10,442 nucleotides of DNA, taken from the NCBI GenBank assembly GCA_964647705.1, contig CAZYIW010000042.1, positions 1 to 10,442 of the forward strand. Reading direction: 5' to 3'. A program made the position numbers and the translations under genes. The notes under the pieces were generated by a model. It was not told where the DNA came from, did no database searches, and saw only the letters and a program-made list of their open reading frames with translations. This DNA comes from CAZYIW01 sp964647705 (GTDB lineage Bacteria; Pseudomonadota; Gammaproteobacteria; PS1; Pseudothioglobaceae). Below, one piece after another: positions 4,713 through 10,442 of the stretch; positions within the stretch are counted from its first letter, which is position 1, and every line of letters begins with the position of its first letter.

Positions 4713-6518
4713 TTGCTTGATTCTCTGGTTGCCTTCAAAGGCAAACCTGCACGCATTGTTGGGCAAACCACCCATAAATTCGACTTACTTTTCGCCGATG
4801 ATTCAACTCGAAAAGTCAGAGAAAAAGACTTTCGCTTCATACACCCAACGTTTGAACAGATTGTAGACACTTGTCCGAAGGCTGATATTGAAGTCTTGGA
4901 TGAATTTCAAGGTGAGTTCCTATCACTTAAAGAAATCACTGAATGGTTGTTTGATGACTACACCGCACAAAATGCTTGGTGCGCTTCTCTTTTGGTCGAA
5001 GATGGTCTTTATTTTTATTGGCAAAAAGATCAAGTCTTTGTCCGTCCAGCTGAACAGGTTAAAAGCATTGAGCAGAAACGCCAACAAGAAAAAGCCGAAG
5101 CAGAAAGCCTAGCGCGTTGTGTGCAAAATATTCAAAACAACACTTATGATGAACAAGATCTGCCATACATTCAGTCCATTGAAAAAGTAGCGCTTAATCA
5201 ATCTAAGCACGCAAAAATACTCACGGTCTTAAAGCTCGATAATACTCCTGAGTCGGCTCATCAACTGCTTTTAAAAATCGGATACTGGCAACCCAGTTAC
5301 AACCCTTACCCAAAGCGTTATCGCATTTTTGAAGACGAGCAATTACAGGTTAAAGCCACAGATATACCCAGAAAAGATTTGAGCCATTTTGAAAGTTATG
5401 CCATTGACAATGCTGGCTCAAACGATGCAGACGACGCCATTGGGATTGATGGCGATAAGATTTGGATACACATTGCCGATGTTTCTACTTTTGTTCAGCC
5501 AGATTCAGATTTGGATATTTATGCACAAAAGCGTATTTCTAATCTTTATCTGCCCGAACAAGTTTTGCATATGTTGCCGTTATCGTTAACCCAACAGTGT
5601 GCTTTAGGCACAGACAAACTTTCCAATGCATTGTCTGTTGGCTTTAGTATTGAGGGCGGGCGAATAGCCGATATTGAGATTTGTCATGCCAAAGTGCGAG
5701 TTGAAAAACTCAGTTACGATGAGGTTGATTCAATCATTCATACGCATGGTGTTTTATCAAAATTAAAACAAATAGCAGATCATCATCGCGCCTATCGTGA
5801 TGAAAAAGGCGCCATTAGTCTTAACCTACCTAATGTGAATGTGAAACTTTTTGAGGGCGAAGTCGAGATATATGAGCAAAGCGATAGCGTCAGTCGCCAA
5901 TTGGTAGCAGAGATGATGATTATCTGTGGTAGAGCGGTGTCATCTTTTGCGCAAGAAAATGATATTGCTATGCCTTATGCCACCCAGGATGAAGGAGATT
6001 TTCCTCAAGAGATTTTGGATAAAAAATATAGCCTAACTCTATCCGAGGCCTTTAAAGCCACGAAACATTTCAAACGTTCTAAAACCACAACCAAGGCATC
6101 TGTGCATTATGGCATGGGCTTAGAAAGTTATCTTCGTTTTACCAGCCCACTTCGGCGTTATTTGGATCTATTAGCACACCAGCAAATCGCCAATTTTATA
6201 ACTCAGCAACCCATACTGGATGAAAAATCTGTGGCTGAGCGTATCGCTATCTTTCATTCGATGATGCCCAATATTGGCAAAACCAATAATTACTCACAAC
6301 AGCACTTCAAGTGTTTGTATCTTCTCAGCCATTCCAATTGGCAAGACACAGGCGTGGTTGTCGACAAACGAGACGATAAAGCCACCTTACTGATTCCATC
6401 TTTGGCGATGATAACTCAGATTCGATTAAAACGTGATTTCGATTTTGATGATAAGATTAATCTCAAAGTTAGGGCGATAGACTTGGTTAATCTAAGCGTT
6501 GATTTCAAGCCATGTTAA
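4713..6518 (+). CDS. RNase II/R-family 3'-5' exoribonuclease (RNB domain), cyanobacterial/plastid-like subtype
   Basis: The 601-residue protein has an RNB catalytic domain from about residue 220. The metal-binding aspartates fall in AIDNAGSNDADDAIG as D232, D238, D240 and D241, with the same spacing as D201/D207/D209/D210 of E. coli RNase II. LVAEMMII (E400) and YLRFTSPLRRYLDLLAHQQ (473 onward) supply the other active-site blocks. It should degrade single-stranded RNA processively to 5'-mononucleotides in the cytoplasm. The EMMIICG and HYGMGLESY wording resembles the cyanobacterial/plastid RNB subtype more than E. coli Rnb or Rnr. The 1-220 region shows no obvious pair of cold-shock domains, and the C-terminal 55 residues look like a degenerate S1 fold. 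The start is TTG at 4713, 2 bp after gcvH, with no good Shine-Dalgarno; no in-frame ATG lies nearby. Its 3' end overlaps lpxH. Confidence 0.9.
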   Translation: MLDSLVAFKGKPARIVGQTTHKFDLLFADDSTRKVREKDFRFIHPTFEQIVDTCPKADIEVLDEFQGEFLSLKEITEWLFDDYTAQNAWCASLLVEDGLYFYWQKDQVFVRPAEQVKSIEQKRQQEKAEAESLARCVQNIQNNTYDEQDLPYIQSIEKVALNQSKHAKILTVLKLDNTPESAHQLLLKIGYWQPSYNPYPKRYRIFEDEQLQVKATDIPRKDLSHFESYAIDNAGSNDADDAIGIDGDKIWIHIADVSTFVQPDSDLDIYAQKRISNLYLPEQVLHMLPLSLTQQCALGTDKLSNALSVGFSIEGGRIADIEICHAKVRVEKLSYDEVDSIIHTHGVLSKLKQIADHHRAYRDEKGAISLNLPNVNVKLFEGEVEIYEQSDSVSRQLVAEMMIICGRAVSSFAQENDIAMPYATQDEGDFPQEILDKKYSLTLSEAFKATKHFKRSKTTTKASVHYGMGLESYLRFTSPLRRYLDLLAHQQIANFITQQPILDEKSVAERIAIFHSMMPNIGKTNNYSQQHFKCLYLLSHSNWQDTGVVVDKRDDKATLLIPSLAMITQIRLKRDFDFDDKINLKVRAIDLVNLSVDFKPC

Positions 6519-7202
6519 TTCAGAATCAATTTTGATGGCATTGCCTTTTTCACTCGACCAATCGCCCAAAACATAGCGCCTAAAATCATCACCCTCATGG
6601 GTATTTTGCCTGTGCGTGTGTCCGTGAATAAGATCAGCGCCAGGATATTTTTGCATTAAATCATTGACCGAATCTGGGTTGACATCCATAATTTCTCTGG
6701 ACTTGTATTGTTGTGCTTTAACGCTTTTTTGTCTGAGTTGACCAGCCAATCTCAAGCGAATTTTTTTTGGAAGACGCAGAAAAACAAATTTTGTCAAAGG
6801 ATGTTGTAAAACTTTTTTGAGTCTTTGATAGTCGGTATCATCAGTGCACAAAGCATCACCATGCATCAGCACAAATTGCCGATTCCCTTGTTCAAAGAAA
6901 TAAGGCTCTTTAATAATTTCACAACCGGTTTTTGCCTCAAAATCCTGACCCATTAAAAAATCACGATTGCCTGACATAACCTTTATTTGCGTTTTTTGGC
7001 TGAGTGTTTTTAATGCTTGGATGGCCTGAGGGTAATAATCAATGGATAAGTCATCCCCCAGCCAAGTGTTAAAAAGATCGCCTAAGATGAAAAGTTGGTC
7101 GACTTTTGCCGCTTGATTCTGGCAAAAATCTACAAACATTTTGGTTTTTTCCACCTCGCCAGAGACGAGGTGTAAGTCCGCAATAATCAGCGAACTGCGC
7201 AT
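6492..7202 (-). CDS. lpxH: UDP-2,3-diacylglucosamine diphosphatase
   Basis: LpxH hydrolyses UDP-2,3-diacylglucosamine to lipid X and UMP at the cytoplasmic face of the inner membrane, the fourth step of lipid A synthesis. The 236-residue protein has the full set of calcineurin-like phosphoesterase motifs: D9-x-H11 in IADLHL, GD at 41-42, GNRD at 78-81, MHGD at 113-116 and HGHTHR at 193-198. LpxH-specific text such as CTDDTDYQ and REIMDVN is also present. Length matches E. coli (240). It starts 2 bp after the ppiB stop and has no clear Shine-Dalgarno, suggesting coupled translation. The ppiB-lpxH order is the same as in E. coli. The last 27 bp overlap the end of the opposing exoribonuclease gene. 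Presence of lpxH indicates an outer membrane with lipid A. Confidence 0.97.
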   Translation of the reverse strand: MRSSLIIADLHLVSGEVEKTKMFVDFCQNQAAKVDQLFILGDLFNTWLGDDLSIDYYPQAIQALKTLSQKTQIKVMSGNRDFLMGQDFEAKTGCEIIKEPYFFEQGNRQFVLMHGDALCTDDTDYQRLKKVLQHPLTKFVFLRLPKKIRLRLAGQLRQKSVKAQQYKSREIMDVNPDSVNDLMQKYPGADLIHGHTHRQNTHEGDDFRRYVLGDWSSEKGNAIKIDSELTWLEINA

Positions 7203-7204
7203 AT

Positions 7205-7690
7205 TTATTGAACGTAAGCTTTGTTGATAACCACAGCATCATTCGGCACATCGGCATGCCCGGCTTTGTTGCCAGTTGCCACCAGGCCAATTTTATCCAC
7301 CACGTCTTGCCCTTCAATCACTTCGCCAAAAACACAATAACCCCAACCGTCTTGCCCTGGGTAGTCTAAGAAACCATTGTCATTGGTGTTAATAAAAAAC
7401 TGAGAACTGGCTGAATGTGGTGCCATTGTGCGTGCCATGGCAATAGAATATTTAACGTTTTTCAAACCATTCTTTGCTTCATTTTCAATCTCAGCCTTGG
7501 TGGGTTTTTGCATCATGTCTTCGCTAAAACCACCGCCTTGAATCATAAAGTCTTTAATCACGCGGTGAAAAATCGTGCCTTCATAAAAGCCGTCTTCAAC
7601 ATAATCAATAAAATTTTTTGATGTAATGGGGGCTTTGTCTGCATCAACATTAATATGAATATTGCCCATATTGGTTTCTAAGATAATCAT
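7205..7690 (-). CDS. ppiB: Cyclophilin-type peptidyl-prolyl cis-trans isomerase B
   Basis: This 161-residue cytoplasmic cyclophilin catalyses proline cis-trans isomerisation. It begins with METxMG-like MIILETNMGNI and has no signal peptide. FHRVIKDFMIQGG at 41-53 carries the catalytic R43 and neighbouring F48, M49 and Q51. SSQFFINTNDN (95-105) and YCVFGEVIEGQDVVDKI complete the barrel. Length and motifs match E. coli PpiB (164 residues). The start at 7690 has only a weak purine stretch upstream. It heads a two-gene minus-strand unit with lpxH and is divergent from rplU across 114 bp. Confidence 0.95.
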   Translation of the reverse strand: MIILETNMGNIHINVDADKAPITSKNFIDYVEDGFYEGTIFHRVIKDFMIQGGGFSEDMMQKPTKAEIENEAKNGLKNVKYSIAMARTMAPHSASSQFFINTNDNGFLDYPGQDGWGYCVFGEVIEGQDVVDKIGLVATGNKAGHADVPNDAVVINKAYVQ

Positions 7691-7719
7691 GCTTCATTTC
7701 TCATTAATAAAAAACACAA

Positions 7720-7725
7720 ATTATA
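7720..7725 (-). promoter_or_regulatory. Candidate -10 box for ppiB-lpxH
   Basis: The minus strand carries a perfect TATAAT 29 nt upstream of the ppiB start. No convincing -35 box stands at 16-18 nt; the best TTGAAA is only 12 nt away. Read by eye only. Confidence 0.4.
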
Positions 7726-7760
7726 CGCAAAACCCCCTTTCAAAAAGGTAAGCGTTTGAG

Positions 7761-7766
7761 TATAAT
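7761..7766 (+). promoter_or_regulatory. Candidate -10 box for rplU-rpmA
   Basis: A perfect TATAAT lies 38 nt upstream of the rplU start. The -35 position at 17-nt spacing reads TTTCAA, which is weak. The Shine-Dalgarno AAGGA sits at 7795-7799, so the leader would be about 30 nt. Confidence 0.5.
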
Positions 7767-7804
7767 ACACTCCTTTTTTACGAATTAAATACGCAAGGAC
7801 TGAT

Positions 7805-8116
7805 ATGTACGCAGTAATCAAGACCGGTGGTAAGCAATACCGAGTAGCAGAAGGCGACACTTTAAAGGTTGAAAAGTTAGAAACCGAAGTGGGCAAAAAA
7901 CACACTTTTAAAGAAGTGATGATGGTCTCTGATGGCGACAATGTTCAAGTGGGCACGCCCACAGTTGCCAAAGCTTCAGTGGAGGCCAAAGTGGTCTCAC
8001 AAGGCAAAGGCAAAAAAGTGCATATTATTAAGTTCCGTCGTCGTAAGCATTCAATGAAGCGCCAAGGTCACCGTCAGTTGTTTACTGAAGTGCAAATTGG
8101 TAAAATCAAAGCTTAA
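7805..8116 (+). CDS. rplU: 50S ribosomal protein L21
   Basis: L21 binds 23S rRNA in the large subunit. The 103-residue length equals that of E. coli L21. The N-terminus MYAVIKTGGKQYRV and the basic segment KVHIIKFRRRKHSMKRQGHRQ (about 71-91) are diagnostic. AAGGA lies 5 nt before the ATG. rpmA follows after 13 bp, the usual bacterial rplU-rpmA pair. Confidence 0.98.
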   Translation: MYAVIKTGGKQYRVAEGDTLKVEKLETEVGKKHTFKEVMMVSDGDNVQVGTPTVAKASVEAKVVSQGKGKKVHIIKFRRRKHSMKRQGHRQLFTEVQIGKIKA

Positions 8117-8129
8117 TTAGGAGAAAACA

Positions 8130-8387
8130 ATGGCTCACAAAAAAGCAGGCGGTAGTACAAATAATGGTAGAGATTCCGTATCCAAAAGACTAGGCGTTAA
8201 GCGTTTTGGCGGTGAAAGTGTTTTGGCTGGTAATATCTTGGTACGCCAAAGAGGCACAAAATTTCATCCGGGTACCAATGTCCGTCGCGGTAAAGACGAC
8301 ACACTCTTTGCCACAGCAGATGGTAAAGTTATTTTTGCCAAAAAAGGCAAGTTTAATCGTCAATATATTTCAGTCGAAGCTTCTTAA
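8130..8387 (+). CDS. rpmA: 50S ribosomal protein L27
   Basis: L27 reaches the peptidyl transferase centre with its flexible N-terminal tail. The 85-residue protein starts MAHKKAGGSTNNGRDS, with no cleavable extension of the Firmicutes kind, and continues with KRLGVKRFGGE and RQRGTKFHPGTNV. A strong AGGAG at 8119-8123 precedes the start. A terminator follows within 25 bp, so the usual downstream partner obgE is not joined to this operon here. Confidence 0.98.
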   Translation: MAHKKAGGSTNNGRDSVSKRLGVKRFGGESVLAGNILVRQRGTKFHPGTNVRRGKDDTLFATADGKVIFAKKGKFNRQYISVEAS

Positions 8388-8409
8388 TATTATTGCTTTA
8401 AGAATTTAC

Positions 8410-8435
8410 AAAAAGCGCCGAACAGGCGCTTTTTT
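8410..8435 (+). terminator. Rho-independent terminator after rpmA
   Basis: AAAAAGCGCC pairs perfectly with GGCGCTTTTT around the 5-nt loop GAACA, and a run of six T closes it. It lies 22 bp after the rpmA stop and separates the ribosomal genes from fabD. The flanking A-run means it could also act on the other strand, but no gene there needs it. Confidence 0.92.
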
Positions 8436-8474
8436 ATTGTCTAAAATAAACTCAATTTAATTTTAAAATTTATT

Positions 8475-9407
8475 ATGCAATACGCCATTGTTTTTCCAGG
8501 CCAAGGCTCTCAATCGCTCGGCATGTTATCGGATTTGAATGAGAACTTTACTCAAGTTAGTGAGGTGTTTTCCGAAGCTTCTGATGCATTGGGTTTTGAC
8601 TTATGGAAACTCACACAACAAGATCAAGAAAGCCTTAATCAAACGCACAACACCCAACCGGCAATGCTTGCTGCAGGGTATGCCACTTATCAGGTTTTGT
8701 CTTCGGAGTTGAGCCTATCTCCAGTTTGCATGGCAGGGCATTCTTTAGGTGAATACAGTGCACTTGTTGCATCTGGGTCTTTGAGGTTTGCTGATGGCAT
8801 CAAATTGGTTAAAAAACGCGGAGAACTGATGCAATCAGCAGTGCCAACAGGCGTGGGCGCCATGGCCGCTATTCTTGGTTTGGATGATGAAACAGTCGTG
8901 CAAATTTGTAGCGACTATTCAGGCGCAGGTATCGTTGAGGCGGTGAACTTCAACTCGCCAGGGCAGGTGGTAATTGCTGGCAACAAAGATGCAGTAGATG
9001 CAACTTGTGAGACCATGAAAAAAGCTGGCGCTAAGCGTGCAGTTGTTTTGCCGGTGAGTGTACCGTCTCACTGCTCATTAATGGACGATGCAGCATCTGA
9101 ATTTGCCAACACAGTCAATGCAACGGATTTCTCAATGGGCGATATTGATGTCGTTCACAACGTGGATATGAGTGTTGCTAAGGATGCTAACGATATACGT
9201 GAAAAACTGGTACAACAATTGCACAAGCCAGTACTTTGGACAGGCACTGTGCAAAAGATGGCAGACTTAGGTGCGCAGAAATTAATCGAATCAGGTCCAG
9301 GCAAAGTTTTAGCCGGCCTTACTCGACGCATTGATAAATCATTAAGTGCAAATGCCGTGTTTGATTCTGGCAGTCTTGCAAAATTAGTAGAGGAGATGAA
9401 ATCATGA
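8475..9407 (+). CDS. fabD: Malonyl-CoA:ACP transacylase
   Basis: FabD moves malonyl from CoA to acyl carrier protein, feeding type II fatty acid synthesis in the cytoplasm. The 310 residues compare with 309 in E. coli. The N-terminal VFPGQGSQ, the GHSLGE nucleophile motif with S90, R115 in KKRGELMQ, the catalytic H199 in VPSHCS and NFNSPGQVVIAG are all visible, as is ESGPGKVL near the end. The 39 bp between the terminator and the ATG are nearly all A/T with no Shine-Dalgarno; a TTGTCT-like -35 there is too weak to call. fabG overlaps the stop by four bases (ATGA). Confidence 0.97.
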   Translation: MQYAIVFPGQGSQSLGMLSDLNENFTQVSEVFSEASDALGFDLWKLTQQDQESLNQTHNTQPAMLAAGYATYQVLSSELSLSPVCMAGHSLGEYSALVASGSLRFADGIKLVKKRGELMQSAVPTGVGAMAAILGLDDETVVQICSDYSGAGIVEAVNFNSPGQVVIAGNKDAVDATCETMKKAGAKRAVVLPVSVPSHCSLMDDAASEFANTVNATDFSMGDIDVVHNVDMSVAKDANDIREKLVQQLHKPVLWTGTVQKMADLGAQKLIESGPGKVLAGLTRRIDKSLSANAVFDSGSLAKLVEEMKS

Positions 9408-10147
9408 GTTTAGATGGAAAAATTGCATTGGTTACAGGTGCATCCAGAGGTATTGGTCAAGCAATCACATTGGCTTTGGGTAGTGCTGGCGCAACGGTTA
9501 TTGGCACAGCAACAAGTGAAGGTGGCGCACAAGCCATTAGCGATACTTTAAAAGATAATGGCGTCAATGGCACAGGCATGGCGCTTAATGTCACTGATAA
9601 TGACCAAATCTCCGAGGTGATGAAAAACATTACTGACACTTATGGCGCTGTTGATATTTTGATTAATAATGCCGGCATTACTCGTGACAATCTTCTCATG
9701 CGTATGAAAGAAGATGAATGGGATGCAATCATGAACACCAATCTAGCCTCAGTTTACAAAATGTCAAAAGCAGTACTGCGTGGCATGATGAAGAAAAAAG
9801 CAGGGCGTATTATCTCTATTGCCTCAGTTGTGGGTGCAATGGGTAACGCTGGGCAAACTAACTACGCCGCGGCAAAAGCGGGCATTATGGGTTTTACCAA
9901 ATCTCTAGCACGCGAGGTAGGACCACGTGGTATTACGGTAAATGCAGTTGCTCCAGGTTTTATCAAAACCGATATGACTGACGCACTTCCTGAAGAGCAA
10001 AAAGAAGCACTCTCTAAGCAAATCCCAATGGGGCGCCTAGGCACGGCCGATGAGATTGCACAGTGTGTTTTGTTTTTAGCAGGTGATAGTGGGTCGTATA
10101 TTACGGCGCAGACGCTGCACGTCAACGGCGGTATGTACACCGTTTAA
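9404..10147 (+). CDS. fabG: 3-oxoacyl-ACP reductase
   Basis: FabG reduces 3-oxoacyl-ACP to 3-hydroxyacyl-ACP with NADPH, the first reduction of each elongation cycle. The 247-residue short-chain dehydrogenase has the cofactor motif TGASRGIG at 11-18, NNAG at 88-91 and N112. The catalytic S141, Y154 and K158 (YAAAK) follow, then PGFIKTDMT, and the family C-terminus LHVNGGMYTV. Length is close to the 244 residues of E. coli. The start overlaps the fabD stop, so the two are translationally coupled. acpP, which usually follows, is absent; an adhesin gene converges on it instead with a 4-bp overlap of stop codons. Confidence 0.97.
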   Translation: MSLDGKIALVTGASRGIGQAITLALGSAGATVIGTATSEGGAQAISDTLKDNGVNGTGMALNVTDNDQISEVMKNITDTYGAVDILINNAGITRDNLLMRMKEDEWDAIMNTNLASVYKMSKAVLRGMMKKKAGRIISIASVVGAMGNAGQTNYAAAKAGIMGFTKSLAREVGPRGITVNAVAPGFIKTDMTDALPEEQKEALSKQIPMGRLGTADEIAQCVLFLAGDSGSYITAQTLHVNGGMYTV

Positions 10148-10442
10148 AAACTATGGCCAATACCGAAGGATTGGGTATTGGTGCTACCTGAGCTTGAACC
10201 TTGAAAGTTAAAAATAATATTGTGTTTTTCACTGTGATGTGAATAGCCATAGGCCACGGCTTGTTGATCTTCAAAGCGACCAAAAGCGATACTAATATGT
10301 GATTTACCCACAGGTGCTGTGGTTAGGTTAGACATTGCAGCAATTTGTGCAATGCCATTTTTATTTTCATTAATGGCATTGGTATTATTATTAATATTGA
10401 GAGTGTTTGTATTAATATTGCTTGTATTTGTTGAGATGTTGT
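10144..10442 (-). CDS. Trimeric autotransporter adhesin, C-terminal stalk and YadA-type anchor (5' part beyond window)
   Basis: The frame stays open from the right edge to TAA at 10144-10146, giving 98 visible residues of a larger protein. The first 35 or so are Asn-rich with spaced hydrophobics (NTLNINNNTNAINENKN), as in the coiled-coil stalk of trimeric adhesins. GIAQIAAMSNLTTAP, GKSHISIAFGRFEDQQAVAYGYS and the closing SFGIGHSF then follow. This matches the YadA anchor pattern A.A.aNL..a..pGk..vs.g.G.y.g..A.A.G.s ending in an aromatic. That domain forms a 12-strand outer-membrane barrel from three chains and exports the passenger. An internal ATG at residue 36 is not the real start. The ligand is unknown because the head lies outside the window. 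Confidence 0.88.
   Translation of the reverse strand, partial: NISTNTSNINTNTLNINNNTNAINENKNGIAQIAAMSNLTTAPVGKSHISIAFGRFEDQQAVAYGYSHHSEKHNIIFNFQGSSSGSTNTQSFGIGHSF

Noticed and set aside
7735..7749. Hairpin CCTTT/AAAGG in the ppiB-rplU gap
   Set aside because: The stem is about five weak pairs in a low-complexity stretch with no T-run; not supported as terminator or operator.

Overview
The window looks like chromosomal DNA from an AT-rich gammaproteobacterium. The proteins read closest to free-living or symbiotic sulfur-oxidiser lineages of the SUP05/Thioglobus type. That lineage is an impression from protein style and gene order, not from a search. A run of exactly 100 N shows this is a draft scaffold. 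Most of the window is core housekeeping DNA. The unusual parts are a tandem array derived from a tRNA-Leu gene (1757-2177) and a surface adhesin gene entering from the right edge.

Layout. 1-1636 (minus): selO, a protein adenylyltransferase pseudokinase, cut by the left edge before its C-terminus. 1757-2177: identical 133-bp tandem repeats that look like decayed tRNA-Leu(UAA) copies, interrupted by the gap. 2169-2257 (minus): the intact tRNA-Leu(UAA), whose 3' end abuts the array. 2314-6518 (plus): a tightly packed run of a small zinc-ribbon membrane protein (PP0621-like), yciB, gcvT, gcvH and an RNase II-family exoribonuclease. 6492-7690 (minus): ppiB and lpxH, convergent with the exoribonuclease and overlapping its 3' end by 27 bp. 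7805-8387 (plus): rplU and rpmA, closed by a clear rho-independent terminator. 8475-10147 (plus): fabD and fabG, translationally coupled. 10144-10442 (minus): the C-terminal YadA-type membrane anchor and Asn-rich stalk of a trimeric autotransporter adhesin, cut by the right edge.

How the genes fit together. gcvT and gcvH supply two of the proteins of the glycine cleavage system; the P-protein gene is not in the window. fabD and fabG act in type II fatty acid synthesis, and lpxH in lipid A synthesis, so envelope lipid supply is well represented. yciB is an inner-membrane protein linked to envelope maintenance and division. rplU and rpmA encode neighbouring 50S proteins. The tRNA-Leu array is the one stretch that ordinary annotation would not explain. 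It lies downstream of the functional tRNA on the same strand and could be co-transcribed with it.
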